From Ustilaginoidea virens (taxonomy: Eukaryota > Ascomycota > Sordariomycetes > Hypocreales > Clavicipitaceae): a stretch of DNA of 64,000 nucleotides. Where the stretch lies: NCBI RefSeq assembly GCF_000687475.1, contig NC_057316.1, forward strand, positions 2,666,001 through 2,730,000, given 5' to 3'. The number at the start of each line of letters is the position of its first letter. Position 1 is the first letter of the stretch. The position numbers and the translations under genes are program-made. This document shows, piece after piece, positions 32,628 through 44,284 of this stretch. A model generated the notes under the pieces. The model was not told the origin of the DNA and searched no databases. It saw nothing but the letters and a program-made list of their open reading frames with translations.

Positions 32628-33001
32628 GGCAGGCCTTCTCTGCGGGTTTATCCCTTGACTCTGGTATGGAAATTTATTTATTTATTTTATTTTTGTTTCG
32701 TCGTTAGTCTTCATGGTCGTCGGCATACATAGTATGTAGGCAGCTGGAGCCTTCAGCCAGGGCGAGGGATCGGAGACCCACTTGGCCGGCCCTCTGCTGC
32801 AGCCTTATTATTCATCCGTCCATCAGAGAAGCTCCGAGAGTTCTGTACAGTACTCCGTACAACAACATAGTTGCATTGCAGCCTCTCGCCATCAAACTGG
32901 TTGCCGCCCGTTTCACCACCTGTCCCCCCCCCGCCGCCCCTTCACGAAACCCCCGGCTGTGCCCATTTATCGGACGTTGATACTTACCATCTTCCTTCAG
33001 C
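32318..33001. other. Divergent intergenic region (abd1 / RPN7) with 42-nt poly(T)
   Basis: Shared upstream region. It holds a GTT repeat near 32355, a 42-nt T run at 32584-32625 and one TACTCCGTA nonamer at 32851-32859. No gene is seen. Confidence 0.6.
32584..32625. repeat. Poly(T) tract, 42 nt
   Basis: Uninterrupted T run seen directly, in the divergent promoter interval. Confidence 0.95.
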
Positions 33002-34681
33002 ATGGGATCAGACCCTCAGTACGCCAAGTGGCCGTTGCTGCCGCTGTCGCAGCATGTCTTTACCCTTACCAACGCCTACGCCACCAAGACTGCTCAACAA
33101 GCGGCCGTCAAGGCCCTCCAGGACGCCATAGCCGAGCACAAGATGGCCCCGTTCTACCGATACCTGGCACACCCAATCGACGGCATCCTCAACGCCGTCG
33201 GCGAAGGCGGCTCCTCGGGGCCCGGAAAGCCGCTGAGCAGGAAATCCAGCCTGGTGGGCATGGTTGCAACGAGGGCGTCTGCCGCGAGCGTGAGCCTGCC
33301 CTGGGACGAGGCGCTCTACTCGGGCCTGAAGGAGAGCAACGACAAGGAGCTCGCCGAGTTTCAAAAGGAGGAGGACGATGCGCTGGAGCAGGCTGGCGAT
33401 ACGGAGGTCATGGCCGCCAAGGGCAAGAGAGCAGACTTTTGGGCCCGCGTCGGTGACAAGGTGCGTTTTTGCGTGTTGGCGTGTTGCTCCTGGTGGCAAA
33501 GTCCACGGAACCGAAATGCTGAGAAAGGGAAAAAAAAAAAACAGGACAAGGCAATTGCCGTCTACGACGACGTTTTCGACAAGACGGGTGTTTTGGGCAC
33601 CAAGATCGACCTCGTGCTTGCCATCATCCGCATGGGCCTGTTCTACGGAGACAAGGCCCTGGTGAAGAAGCAGATTGAGCGAGCCAAGACGCTCGTCGAG
33701 TCTGGCGGGGACTGGGACCGTCGAAACCGCCTCAAGGCTTACGAAGGCCTGTATCTTCTTACCGTCCGCTCCCACAACCTCGCCGCGCCGCTTCTCCTCG
33801 ACTCCCTCTCCACCTTTACCAGCTACGAGCTCTGCACCTACTCCAACCTCGTCGTCTACTCGGTCCTAGCCGGCTCGGTCTCCCTCAAGCGCGTTGATTT
33901 CAAATCCAAGGTGGTCGACGCGCCCGAGATCAAGGCCATCCTGGGGGACGGCGAGGACAAGCTGCTGGCTCTCAGCGGAGCCCTGAGCGCCGGCCCAGGC
34001 GCCGACGACAGCACGGGCAACCTGGCGCCACAGGCTGCCACAACAACAACAACTGCCGTCAACTTGACCACCTTGGGGTCGAGTACGGACCAGCCCGAGG
34101 CCGAGACGGCCGTCGACTTTAGCCCGCTGGCCTCGCTGGTCAGCAGCCTGTACAATGGAAACTACAAGACCTTTTTCCAGTCCCTGGCGTCGGTCGAGGA
34201 GGAGTTCCTGAACCAGGATCGCTTTCTGCACGAGCACAGGAACTGGTTCATCCGCGAAATGCGACTGCGTGCCTACCAGCAGCTGCTCCAGAGCTACCGC
34301 GTTGTCGGGCTCGAGAGCATGGCCAACGACTTTGGCGTCACTGTTGACTTTCTCGACCGGTAAGGAGCTTTGCGTGTCTTTTGGGGGGGAAAAAACCCCT
34401 TCTTTCCCCACTGCCACTGCTACTGCCACTGCCCAAATCCCACAATGGGCCCCATGTCATTCACTTTTTCTAATGTAATCAGCGATCTTGCTCGGTTCAT
34501 TGCCGCTGGCCGCATCCCTTGCACCATCGATCGAGTAAGCGGCAAGGGAGTCATCGAAACCAATCGGCCAGACGACAAGAACAAGCAGTACCAGGATGTT
34601 GTCCGTCAAGGGGACCAGCTGATTACGAAGCTGCAAAAGTACGGCCAAGCCGTGAGACTGCGCGGCAGTGAGAGAGCATAG
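33002..34681 (+). CDS. RPN7: 26S proteasome regulatory subunit Rpn7 (PSMD6)
   Basis: Three exons: 33002-33460, 33545-34359 and 34483-34681; about 490 residues. Landmarks are YAKWPLLPLSQHVFTL at the start, FWARVGDKDKAIAVYDDVF across the first junction, a helical TPR-like region (KIDLVLAIIRMGLFYGD onward), and a PCI domain covering roughly 350-470, with SLASLVSSLYNGNY and the typical IRYLAGRIPCTID-like strand in exon 3 (FIAAGRIPCTIDRVSGKGVIET). Rpn7 is a lid subunit of the 19S particle. The first intron (33461-33544) is 84 nt, a multiple of three, and has no stop, so an unspliced transcript would stay in frame with 28 extra residues. The loop between TPR and PCI is Thr/Ala-rich. Confidence 0.93.
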
Positions 34682-35510
34682 AGAGGGACAGGAAACAAGA
34701 CCATGCATCGTACAGGGGTACCGGGGGAAAAAAGGGGGGGGGGAGGGGAGGTGGGGAGATATACGAGGGTCCTTTTCAGCACACGGGAGGCCATTCCGAG
34801 TTTACCAGTCTTGATCGGACGGACCTCTGGGCCTCGGTTTTCAAAGGGAAGAATCGCCGCGGAGGGATATCGTCCATGTCTATCGGGCATTGTATACATA
34901 TGGCTAACCAAACGGATTTCTTCTTTTCCACATCTGACATTTCAAACACTGTGATTTTGCCCCATCTTCTCCTTTCCAGAGCGCACCCCCCCCCCCCCAC
35001 CCTTCCTTGTTTGCAAACCATTTGTAGTAAAGCACGTCTGACCAAAGGAGATGGTTGACCAGCAAGACGGTGTTGTTTTCCGGTACATGGACCCTTGCTG
35101 ATGCATGATATAACCCACAGCGCGTGTTCAGTTGCCTGTACAGAGAATCCCAGATTCCGGCGCTCGATGCTCATCAAGTCAAGATTCGAATGCGTATCAC
35201 TGTGAACCGTTTTTTTTTATCCAGACAATGCCCGTCGCGATTCGATTCACGGTTCTATTCACGGCTCTATTCACGAAGGGGGGGAACATGAAAGGGGAGA
35301 AACAAGGGAAAAGAAAGGGAAAAGGGAAAACGAGGTCAATGCAAGTGCTTGTATGCTGGTTTCAGAATCGCCCCCGCTGGACACCTGGATGCTTGGGCCG
35401 ATTGCCAAAGGCGTCTCAGTCCCCATCATCTCATGCCCTTGGCCATGAATGCAAGAGAAAATAAAAGCATCAAAGGGACACAAAAGGACACGAAAAGGAC
35501 AAAGAGCCCC
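34682..35510. other. Convergent intergenic region (RPN7 / ALT1 3' ends)
   Basis: About 0.8 kb with G-rich and C-rich runs (near 34734 and 34986) and an AAAGGG-type purine stretch near 35295-35330. No gene is seen. Confidence 0.5.
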
Positions 35511-37260
35511 CTATCTGTACTTGTCCATAAACTCCTTGTGGAACTTGACAACGCCCGCGACCCATTCCGTGCCCGGCGCGAGAAAGGTCGTCCGGAAGTG
35601 CAAGGTGCCTTCCTTTTGGCCAAAGCCGGAACCCGCGACGACGCAGACACCAGTGGCCTCGAGCATTTTCATGCAGTAAAACTCATCGGCAGAGCGCTTC
35701 TCAGCGGCAGCCGCCTCGAGGGCCCTGGGGGGCAGGTTGATGGTGGGGAACAGGTACATGGCGCCTTGGGGCTCGGCGCATTCGACGCCTTCCATCTGGC
35801 CAAAGGCCTCGTGCAGCGCGGCGGCGCGCTCGCGCAGCCCGTCGTAGATGGCGGAGTACTCCTTCTGGTAGAGCTCGTGAGAGGGCTCGCCTTGCTTGGG
35901 CGGGTTGACCATGAGCTCGACCAGGCACTGCCCGATGACGGGGGCGCAGAGCATGATGGAGACGAACTTGTAAATGTTGGCCTCGACCTCTGCATCGAAG
36001 CCGACGAGCTCAAAGTAGCCGCCCCGGTGGCCGCACTCACCCACCATGCCCTTGGAGATGCTGTGCAACGAGGCAAGCTCGAGGCCGTCGTACCTGCCGG
36101 GGCTCTCCTGCTGCATTTTGCGCAGGACGCCCTTGAAGCTGTGAAATTTGCCGACAAAGACATTGGTCTGGTACACTTCGTCGGCCACGACGACCAGGTT
36201 TTCCTGGCTGGCAAAGTCAATGACGGCGCGAACGTCTTGCTCGGAAAGGGAGGCGCCGGTTGGGTTACCGGGGTTGATGATGACTATGCAGCGGACATCC
36301 AGGCCGTCGGCCTTGCCCTTCTCGTAGGCAGCCTTGATGGCCTCAAAGTTGGTTCCCCAAGCCTTGGATTCGTCCAGGTAGTACGGAACTGGCTGGGCAT
36401 CGAGGAGAGCCAGCGTGGCAGTGTACAGGGGATACTGGGGTATGGGGATCAGGATCCCCGACTTTTTATCCGCGCAAATGACATGGAGAAGCGTGTTGAC
36501 GCCAGAAGAGGCACCGGTGGAGAGATAGATCTTGGAAGGATCGGCAGGGAAGCCGTCTCGCCCTGACGGAAGCGTATTATCAGCCAAATAAGAATAGAAA
36601 AATAAGAAGGGGAAAAAAACATGAAAAAAAAAAAAGAGAGAGAGAGAGAGAAGAAGAAGAAGAATTAGACGACAGATAGGCTGAAACAATGCGAGACAAA
36701 ACATCATGCGGCTCACTCATTCAGCAAGAGGCCGTCTTGCGAGAGATGCAAGACTTGACTATTGCCCGATTTTCCCTCGCCCACTGCAAAGATTGAGATC
36801 AATGCCACATGGGAGAGGGGGAGGAGGAAGGAAACTTACGTTCCAGGAAAGCCGCGATGCTGTCTTTGATGGCCGGAACACCAGCACTGGCGCTGTAGGC
36901 ACCGACAGAACCAACCTGCTTTAGCAACCACTTGGCCCGAGAGATGACGTCGGTCTTGTAGCCGAGGTCGTTGACCAGGACATGCTCGTTTGCAAGCAGC
37001 TCGGGGTTTTCCAGCAAACTGAGGACCTGCCGGAAGAAGGTAATGGGTTTCTGGTCGAGCTGCTGGGGGTTTCCGATGTTGGCCGAGATGACTTGGTCAA
37101 AGGGCAGCGAACCGTCGCCCTTTTTGAGGCGGGCGCGAAACTCTTCCGACTTGACGGCGAGCTCGCCCCGGACGGCGTACTCGGCAAGCACGACGTGCTG
37201 GTTGATGGTGTCGCGGGTCAATCGCATGGTTGAGGACTTGCGGCGATGCTGATACTGCCG

Positions 37261-37312
<52 letters not shown>

Positions 37313-37395
37313 GGTTGGAGAGGCAGGAAGAACTGCGACTGTCGTGGAGGATGGCGGGGCGGCGGGAAGATATGTGGCGGGGACAAAGTCGACAT
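35511..37395 (-). CDS. ALT1: Alanine aminotransferase with a polyglutamine leader
   Basis: Two exons on the minus strand, 37395-36840 and 36562-35511; about 535 residues. The join (C plus GG) gives AAFLERRDGFPADPSKIYLS. This class I/II PLP enzyme interconverts alanine and 2-oxoglutarate with pyruvate and glutamate. The PLP lysine is in SISKGMVGECGHRGG (about residue 356), with the upstream INPGNPTGA and VVADEVYQTNVF motifs. The first ~55 residues form an acid-free leader with a run of about 17 Gln and then HRQYQHRRKS, consistent with mitochondrial import, ending just before the conserved MRLTRDTINQHVV. A shorter cytosolic form from that internal Met (near 37227) is possible. The Gln run is a pure CAG/CTG triplet repeat (37263-37311). 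Confidence 0.93.
37263..37311. repeat. CTG/CAG trinucleotide repeat (polyGln)
   Basis: An uninterrupted triplet repeat that encodes the polyglutamine part of the alanine aminotransferase leader on the minus strand. Confidence 0.95.
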
Positions 37396-38510
37396 CGGCG
37401 AGTGACGGGCTCTTGCTGGCAGCCAGCGGGGTAGTTAGCGTCAGGTCACACCAGACACTTGTTGCCTGGCTGGCTCCGGCAAGCGGTGTCGGACAGTCGG
37501 AGGAGACTCGGAGCCTACAGGCCAGGCCGGGCCGGTGGGAACTGGAAGCATCCAATTTGATTTGCCAGGTGCCTCGGGCGCCTGAACGACAGCGAGGCAG
37601 CAAGCTGATGTGATGTCCCGTGCTGCACAGTGTCCGAGACCGGGGGCCACGCACGGCTCGATCCGGCCTGCCAAGTTGCAGCAACTTTTGCTCTGGTGTG
37701 GCAGGCAGTTGTTGAATCGCACATGGCATGGCATGGCATGGCAGGGCATGGCAGGGCATCGCGACGCCTGGCCCATTTGACCCGGGGAGCCAAGTCTTGG
37801 AGCCCAGTCTCGGAGCCCAGTCTTGCGGGAGAAGAAAAGAACAAGAATGCCTGCCAACCCAGCACGTAGGAAAGTTGTTTCGCTCACCCGCCACTGAGAA
37901 GGAGCTTCTGGCCCGCGACCAAGCCGTCGCGACACCCGATCGGTGTGCCATCAGCGTTGCGTTTGCGTTTGCGTTTGCGTTTGCGTTTGCGTTTGCGTTT
38001 GCGTTTGCGTTTGCGTCGTGTCGCGCTGTGTCGCTCTCAAGTAGGTGGGCAAGCAGACGCTTGCTTGCTCCTGCAATGTTCCCAGAGAGCCTCCGAAGCA
38101 GCGCCGACCAGGTTGTTATGTAGAACGAACCAGAAGTTGGCGTTTCAAAAAGGCGCTGCTGCAATTGATTGATGCTTTCTGGAGTCTGGTCGGCATTTAC
38201 AGAGGGCAACGGGGGACAACGGGGGACAAGTTCAGGCCTACGCCCTCACTGAGTCACCATCCCCCCCCAAACAAACCCCCCTGACAAACCCCCCAGCCTG
38301 CGCGTCTGCGCGTCTGCCCGGACCCCGGCGGCACCTTTCACCGAGCCTCCCCCCCCCCCCCCCCCCCCAAAAATCCATCCCACAACACCCAGCCCCAGCC
38401 ATCTCCAGAATTCTCTAGCGTCGCTTGAGCCTCACAACAGCCTCATCCGCCTCATCCGCCTCAACCTCGTCCCTCGTCTGCGTTCCTCCCCGGGCGCCTT
38501 ATCCGTCACC
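37396..38510. other. Divergent intergenic region (ALT1 / bL33m) with hexamer repeat
   Basis: About 1.1 kb with GGCATGGCAT and GGAGCCCAGTCT repeats near 37722-37760 and 37787-37825, a (GTTTGC)9 array at 37961-38014 and a long C run near 38348-38367. Frames across the hexamer array are artefacts of the repeat. Confidence 0.6.
37961..38014. repeat. GTTTGC hexanucleotide tandem array, about 9 copies
   Basis: Nine consecutive GTTTGC units seen directly, upstream of the ALT1 start codon. Confidence 0.95.
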
Positions 38511-38897
38511 ATGGCAAAGAAAGGTACGCGTTACGGCTCGCCAAAGCGCCCATGCTCATGATCCGCCATTCCGCTATTCTTCTTGTCGCAGCGCAGAGAC
38601 GTCAGCTGCCTTCTTTTGCTAACCCTCAAGCTTTCGCGCTCCTGTAGCCAAGGCTCGCCTGATCAACGTGCGCCTCATCTCCATGGCCATGACGGGCTTC
38701 TTCTACACATTCAAGCGACCCCGAACCGCACCGTTGATGGGCATGTTGAAATACGACCCCATTGGTATGCACCGACTTGTCCCGCGGCTGCTGCTCAGCC
38801 CCTCGAGCCAGCAGTGTCCAAACAATCTCTAACCCGCATCCGTCTTCTAGTGCGCAAGAAGGTCTTGTTCCTCGAAACCAAAAAGAGAGCAAAATGA
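38511..38897 (+). CDS. Mitochondrial large-subunit ribosomal protein bL33m (yeast Mrpl39)
   Basis: Three exons, 38511-38523, 38648-38764 and 38851-38897; 58 residues. Each exon is too short to stand out as an open frame. The spliced product reads [19 protein letters not shown], then [19 protein letters not shown], then [20 protein letters not shown], a full-length L33-family protein of the mitochondrial large ribosomal subunit. Both introns are phase 1 with standard ends (GTACGC...GTAG and GTATGC...CTAG) and CTAAC lariat signals. The N-terminus lacks a separate targeting peptide, which is usual for this small basic protein. Confidence 0.92.
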
Positions 38898-39488
38898 AAA
38901 TGAAAATGAAAATGAAAATGAATCCCTTGAAAAGTAGCAACCGCATGCCCCTCGTCAACGACGAAAACCGGCTTTGCACCACGTCCTGGCACTGTTACCA
39001 GACATCATCCTATTCTGCACTCTTGCGTCGCTGTCGCCGAGCTTGCAACATCCCGCACAAAATGTACATCACGACTAACGGGCATTCTTCTTCTTCTTCT
39101 TCTTTTCTTTTGGCGTTCTGGAATATCAGCGTCTCGGTTAAATTTCTGCCTTCACTCTGTAAAGTAACACTTTTTGATTCTTCCTCAGTAGGAAATAGAG
39201 CTACGACATTGAAGCAAGTTGACGAATCTGCAAAAAACATCCTGGCAAAGCTACATGTACATGACTACAATTCATCATACTCTCCCTTTTGGAGTGTCTT
39301 GGCCAACTTGCTCAGGGGCAACCTCGTCCGTCCTCAATTTGTTGGCCCCTTTTCGCCATTGTAGCTGGAGCTGTTCTAAACCACAGCCAATGCCGACAGC
39401 CTCTCCCTCTGACTGTAGGCTCGTACGGGACGGTTCATATCTTTGCCGACTTTCTTAGACTGCTTACCTTCCGGCATCATCCGCTTTG
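38898..39488. other. Convergent intergenic region
   Basis: About 0.6 kb between the stop of bL33m and the stop of the coiled-coil gene. AAAATG repeats sit directly after the bL33m stop (38895-38920) and a (TTC)n run near 39087-39106. No gene is seen. Confidence 0.5.
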
Positions 39489-42400
39489 CTACTTCGGTCG
39501 CTTCTTTGAGTCGATGGTTGTATCCAACAACTTGAGGCGCTTGGCCTTCGGCTTATCCCTGTCCAATTGCAGCTCTCCTTCTGTGGACATGGACATGGTT
39601 GTCTGAAAGTCGGTGACCCTTGGCAAACTAAACACCACTTCGCTTTTCTTCTCTACCGTGAACCCAGAAGAGAGCTCGTGAATAATTCTTTGGCCGGCCA
39701 AACTCTTGTTCGAAGCAGAAATGCTCCATCGAGGCTCTTGTACCGTGCCAAGCTCAGTACGAGTCTCCTGGCAAAATCCTTCCCCTTCGATTAACTCGAG
39801 AGGGGCCAACGGAGCGGTGGCCTTCAAAATCGAACGTACTTGAACCGAATCTCTTCTCCGTTTTTGCTCTTGCTGAACGGAAGGAGCGGGTGAAAGAGAG
39901 TCATTCTCCGCCACCGGACTGTGGACTTGGACTCGCTTTGTTGCCGTCATGCTGGCGCTGGATAAAGTTGAACCATTCTTCACATGCTCCGAGCAAGACT
40001 TCTGAGCCACGTCGCTGGAACCCTTGCTCCCACCGTTGTCGTTGTTGTGTTCGCCTTGGCCCAATTGACCATGCAATGTGCCGCCGGCTTCAGACGTCCT
40101 CGTCACATCAGGCCCGTCATCTTTGTCCTTTCCCGACTGGTTCTGCAACTGATGCTTGACCCATTGGTGTTCTTTCCTGAGGTAATCGAATGAACTCTTG
40201 AAAAAAGTGTCAACTTCCGAAAGGCTTTCAAGATTCTGGCTGAATTTATCCATCTCCACAACTATATCTGGAATGATCTTCAGGTTGTGTCTTAATGACT
40301 CGACCATCTCAATGTCAGAATGCCAACGATTCCGTAGATCCATGGTCACCTTTGCTTCTGTTTCCAGTTGGTGAATCTTTTCCCGTAAAGAGACCACCTC
40401 CACCGACTTGGGCTTCTCTGAGCATGAGGCAGACGAATCAACGCGAACTAGCTGATCGCTAATCGCACGAATCTGAGTTTGTAAGTGGTCCAGCGTACGC
40501 TGCGTCTGCTTCAGGTCATGGTCCACTTTTTCTTGCCCCTGAACCATCCGATGTTCCAAAACGCCGCGAACCTCGTCCACTGTGGTCTTCATCTTTTGCG
40601 CGAAATCGTCTTGGCTCGCCAATGCTTGACATACTTGATTGAGGTTCGTGGAAAAGGACTGCGATGCTTCCGTCATTCCTCGCCTCATCTCTTCGATAAT
40701 ATTCTTGCGCTGCATGAGCTGCAGAACGATGCTGTCTTTCCAGGAGCCGTGTTTTTCCATGTTGACACGACGGGATTCCGTTATCCAGTCCTCTAGGTTG
40801 TGGCACATGCTTTTCCAGATCTTCTGGCTCGACGAGACATCTTCTTTGACAGTTCCAATGGCGTTGGAAGCGTCCAGGGCTGTTGATTTGACCGTCTCGT
40901 AAAGTCCTACCTGCTGCTGAGACAAGGCATTCAGTTTCAACCCGATGGATCCGAGTTCTGACTGACAAGCGTTGCCAATGCTTGCAACAGTGTCATATGC
41001 GCTCCTTTGCATGTCAGCTATGGCGCTGAGTTCAGACGATATCCTATTTTGGTCAGTACGCTGCGATGCAAAAAGAGAATTAGATTCTACTGACTTGGCA
41101 GAAACACTCTGCTGAAGACTTTGTGCAATGCTTCCAATATTGTTGTCCTCTGAGATTTCGGCGGCACGGCTTTTGATAAGCTGTTCGAGACTCTGGAGCC
41201 TGCGTCCCATAAGTAAAGGGCATTGAAGCGCATTTCCAAGGTGCCTCACCTGCAACAAATCTCAACAAACGACTCATTGCCCCCTGGCGGCGTGGCGAAT
41301 TTTTCAGAGAGCAAGTCATGCAGCTTCGACATCGAGGCTGATAGATTCTCCATGCCCACGTCATTATTGGCGTGTTTGGAATTAAGTGAGCTCCTTAATT
41401 CTTCAGACAACTTCTTTTCAGCCGCAAGAACTTCTTCCTGTCGAATGGACTTTTCCTGCAGCTGCGATATCAAGTCCTCCTCTGTCATCGTATTAGAAGA
41501 ATGATCTTGACGTTGGAAACGACCTCACTTACTCTCCCTCACCTGCTGTTCGAGGTTGGCACACATTTCTTCAAAGCAACGCTTCATCTGCTCCCTCTTA
41601 CGACGACCTTCGGCAATCCCTGTTTCCATGGTTTTTGAAACAGCAACTCGCGCCTCAAATTCCTGGCGTAGTTGACGGATAGACTCATTGTAAAAATCTT
41701 TTGCCTGGGTAAATAACTGTTGCTGCTCCAGAATGGCTTCATTGAGCTTTACTCGATACACTCGATACTTGGAACAAAGAGAGGTAGCTCGCTCCTTAGC
41801 TAAACAAAGTTCTTCCTTGACGCAAGCTTTTTCTTGAGTCAGTTTGAGTATTTCTGCGTTGTTCTGCATGTCTTTTTCTTCAAGGTCTTTGAGCCTCAAC
41901 TGCGCGTCCTGGCGCTCGCGGCGCTCGTTGTCCAGTTCTTGGCCAGCTTCATGCAACCGTAATTGCAGCTGACGGGAGTCATGACTGAGCTGCTTTATCA
42001 CCTCGTTGGCTTGAGCCTTTTCTTCTTCGGCAAGACTGATACATTCGTTCCAGTGAATAGCCACTTGATGCATGAGCGTCTTTTTCCGCTCATCTATCCG
42101 CGACTGCTGTTTGCCAACGCTGCTCCGTTTTCTCGACGTATTCTTCATTGATGTTCGCGATAGCAGACTCGTACCTCTTTCTAGTCGCGCTCTACTGGAT
42201 GGCTGCTCTGGATATGCGACATTTTGCAGCTCATCAATCGATGAACATCTAAAGTTCCGAGGCGTAACACGGTGAGGCCCTTCCAAGTCGCCGCATGTAC
42301 TCGCAGATGATGGACCATGACCATGACCACCAGGACGTCTTTTGACGTAATGGTTGGACAAATTCTTCGAATGCCGGGAACTGGCTTGTAAGTTGGCTTT

Positions 42401-42667
42401 ATGAGGTAGGCAAACTTCCTCTTCTCGGATTTCGTCAAAATTGTTCAAAGGCAGCGGTGATAAAATTATCGAGGGTGGTCTGTTTTTTCTCCCCATGTTT
42501 GCCGGATGTGCATCAATGATTTCGACTTTGCTGGCGAGGCTGGAAGAATGCTGTCGCCAAGGGAAGTCAGTGCCGGGAATATCGGAAGTATCTTGAAGGT
42601 AGTCCGACGAAGCAGGAGGGCAAAGTGGCTTTCTGTCAGGCTTGGCTGGGGGGGCTCTGGGAGCCAT
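39489..42667 (-). CDS. Large coiled-coil protein of unknown function
   Basis: Three exons on the minus strand, 42667-41533, 41481-41250 and 41199-39489; about 1025 residues. Both introns are short with good signals (GTAAGT...TACGATGACAG and GTGAGG...CGCAG) and preserve phase. The first ~190 residues are polar and probably disordered. From about 195 to 760 there is near-continuous heptad-like sequence rich in Gln, Glu, Leu and Lys (for example QLQLRLHEAGQELDNERRER). The last ~250 residues are again Ser-rich and basic. No enzymatic or DNA-binding motif is visible, and there is no transmembrane segment. Architecture would suit a structural protein of spindle, chromosome axis or cytoskeleton, but I do not recognise the family and assign no function. 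Confidence 0.85.
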
Positions 42668-43398
42668 CTCAACTTATGGTGCTGAGAGTTGAATTTCAAG
42701 GGCTGCAAGATAATCCAGACAGGAGTTACAGTAGGTATCTAGCAGGCAAGAAAACAAGACTTCCCCCAAAGTTGGTGGAGTCACTGTGACATGCTCCTTC
42801 TTTGGCAGGCTCGCGCGCGAGTTCTTGCCTCATCTAAGCTGACTCACGACGCATTTAAGGAAGGAAGCAGACAGCATATCACCACAAGAAAAAGCCATGG
42901 CAACAAAACAAGAAGGAGACGATATCCACGATGCCGCTGCGGTGTGATATTTTATTGATGACCAGGGAATTGGAAGGAAAGTACAAATTACTGGTGGTGC
43001 TCATAAGTCCAGTCACGGTTAGGAGCAGGCTGGGATTTTCTGTACCCCGTTAGGTACCTAGGTAAATAGTCAGTCAAAGCTGTGCTCAGATTGCTCAGAT
43101 ATGGACATCATAAGAACGTGAGACCTCAATGAGCCAAATCCTCTGCCAAGCTCTCTTAGATCGTTGCATGTTTTGTAATTGCGATCAAGGAGACCACTCC
43201 GCACTGCGCAGTTGAATTGGTCTCACAAGGTTAACGCTGACGATTTCATTGGTGGGTGCGGCAGGGGCTGGCGTTTTTCGGTCGGCGCTTCTAAGCGAGC
43301 GGCCACCAATCATGACGAAGTATACCCTTGAGCACAACCATTTCGAGTGACGAGCTTGACCAGAGAGTGTGAGGAATGAACAAGGATCATGTGTTCCG
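42668..43398. other. Divergent intergenic region
   Basis: About 0.7 kb upstream of both the coiled-coil gene (-) and the small membrane protein gene (+). One TAGGTACCTAGGTA-type motif is present near 43050. No gene is seen. Confidence 0.5.
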
Positions 43399-43659
43399 AT
43401 GGAGGAGTCGGCGGCTAGTGATACTACAGTTGAAGTACCGGCATCGCATGTCACAGTGATTGGAGTTAACCGACGTGAAGGAATTTCAGGGGTTGTGGAA
43501 GGTGACCCTACGGGGTTGGTTGATTATTCATTGATATATGGAGGAGGGGTATGCCGCTCTGCTTGCATTTTTTAAACCTAAACTATCTGTCCAAATAGTT
43601 GAAACCGAGACGTGACAAGCTTCGCACGACTAACCTGGTAACCCTCAGGACGATTAACC

Positions 43660-44152
43660 ATGACCACTCCCGTCCATCATTTCCCGTTGCAAACTGTAGA
43701 TGGTGCAGATGCTGGCACCAATAATGGAGATGATATAGGAAACAAAGGTGGCTCCACCAGTTCCATCAACATCTCAACGGGTGGTTTGGTCGCCATCATG
43801 GTGATTGTCGCCATAGTCGCCGTCATTGGAGGTACGTGACTTCAGCCCATCTCGTCCCTCAACTGTTCTTACCAGCAACGCGACAGCCTGCACCGCCACA
43901 CTCTTCTTCATCGCCAAAAAGCGTGAGTGGACGGCCAAGGAGGTCCTCAGACACTCGGTACGGAAAGTCGTCACTGCGATGACACCAAGACGAGCAGAAT
44001 TCCCCGCCTCAGTAACAAAATCCACGGGTTCGTCAAGACGAGACCGAAGACGAGAACAATATGACAACGTATCGTTCACGCCTCAGATCCGCGTCGGGGA
44101 TTTGGAAAAGGGCATTGCGAGAGACAAGGTCAAAGACAAGTCTAGGAAGTGA
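43660..44152 (+). CDS. Small single-pass membrane protein, unknown function
   Basis: Two exons by my reading, 43660-43831 and 43887-44152; about 145 residues. The intron (GTACGT...GCGACAG, phase 1) is placed so that the hydrophobic segment continues across it: GGLVAIMVIVAIVAVIGACTATLFF, followed at once by AKKREW. This gives one transmembrane helix with a short outside part and a basic, Arg/Lys-rich cytosolic tail of about 80 residues. Small fungal membrane proteins of this form are common and mostly uncharacterised. The N-terminus is uncertain: a frame at 43399 (MEESAASDTTVEVP...) can be joined in phase through a weak donor GTGACC at 43502 and an acceptor at 43648 that has a good lariat signal, adding 38 residues. 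Confidence 0.6.
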
Positions 44153-44284
44153 TTCAGGGTAAGGATCAGATTCGGGGCGATGCGAATCGAGTGCGCTTGG
44201 GCATTGTGGTTTTGATACGACAACATCCTTCAGGACCTTTTTCAGCGTAATTCGGATTGGTGGTTCATCGTGATTTGGTGGCGT

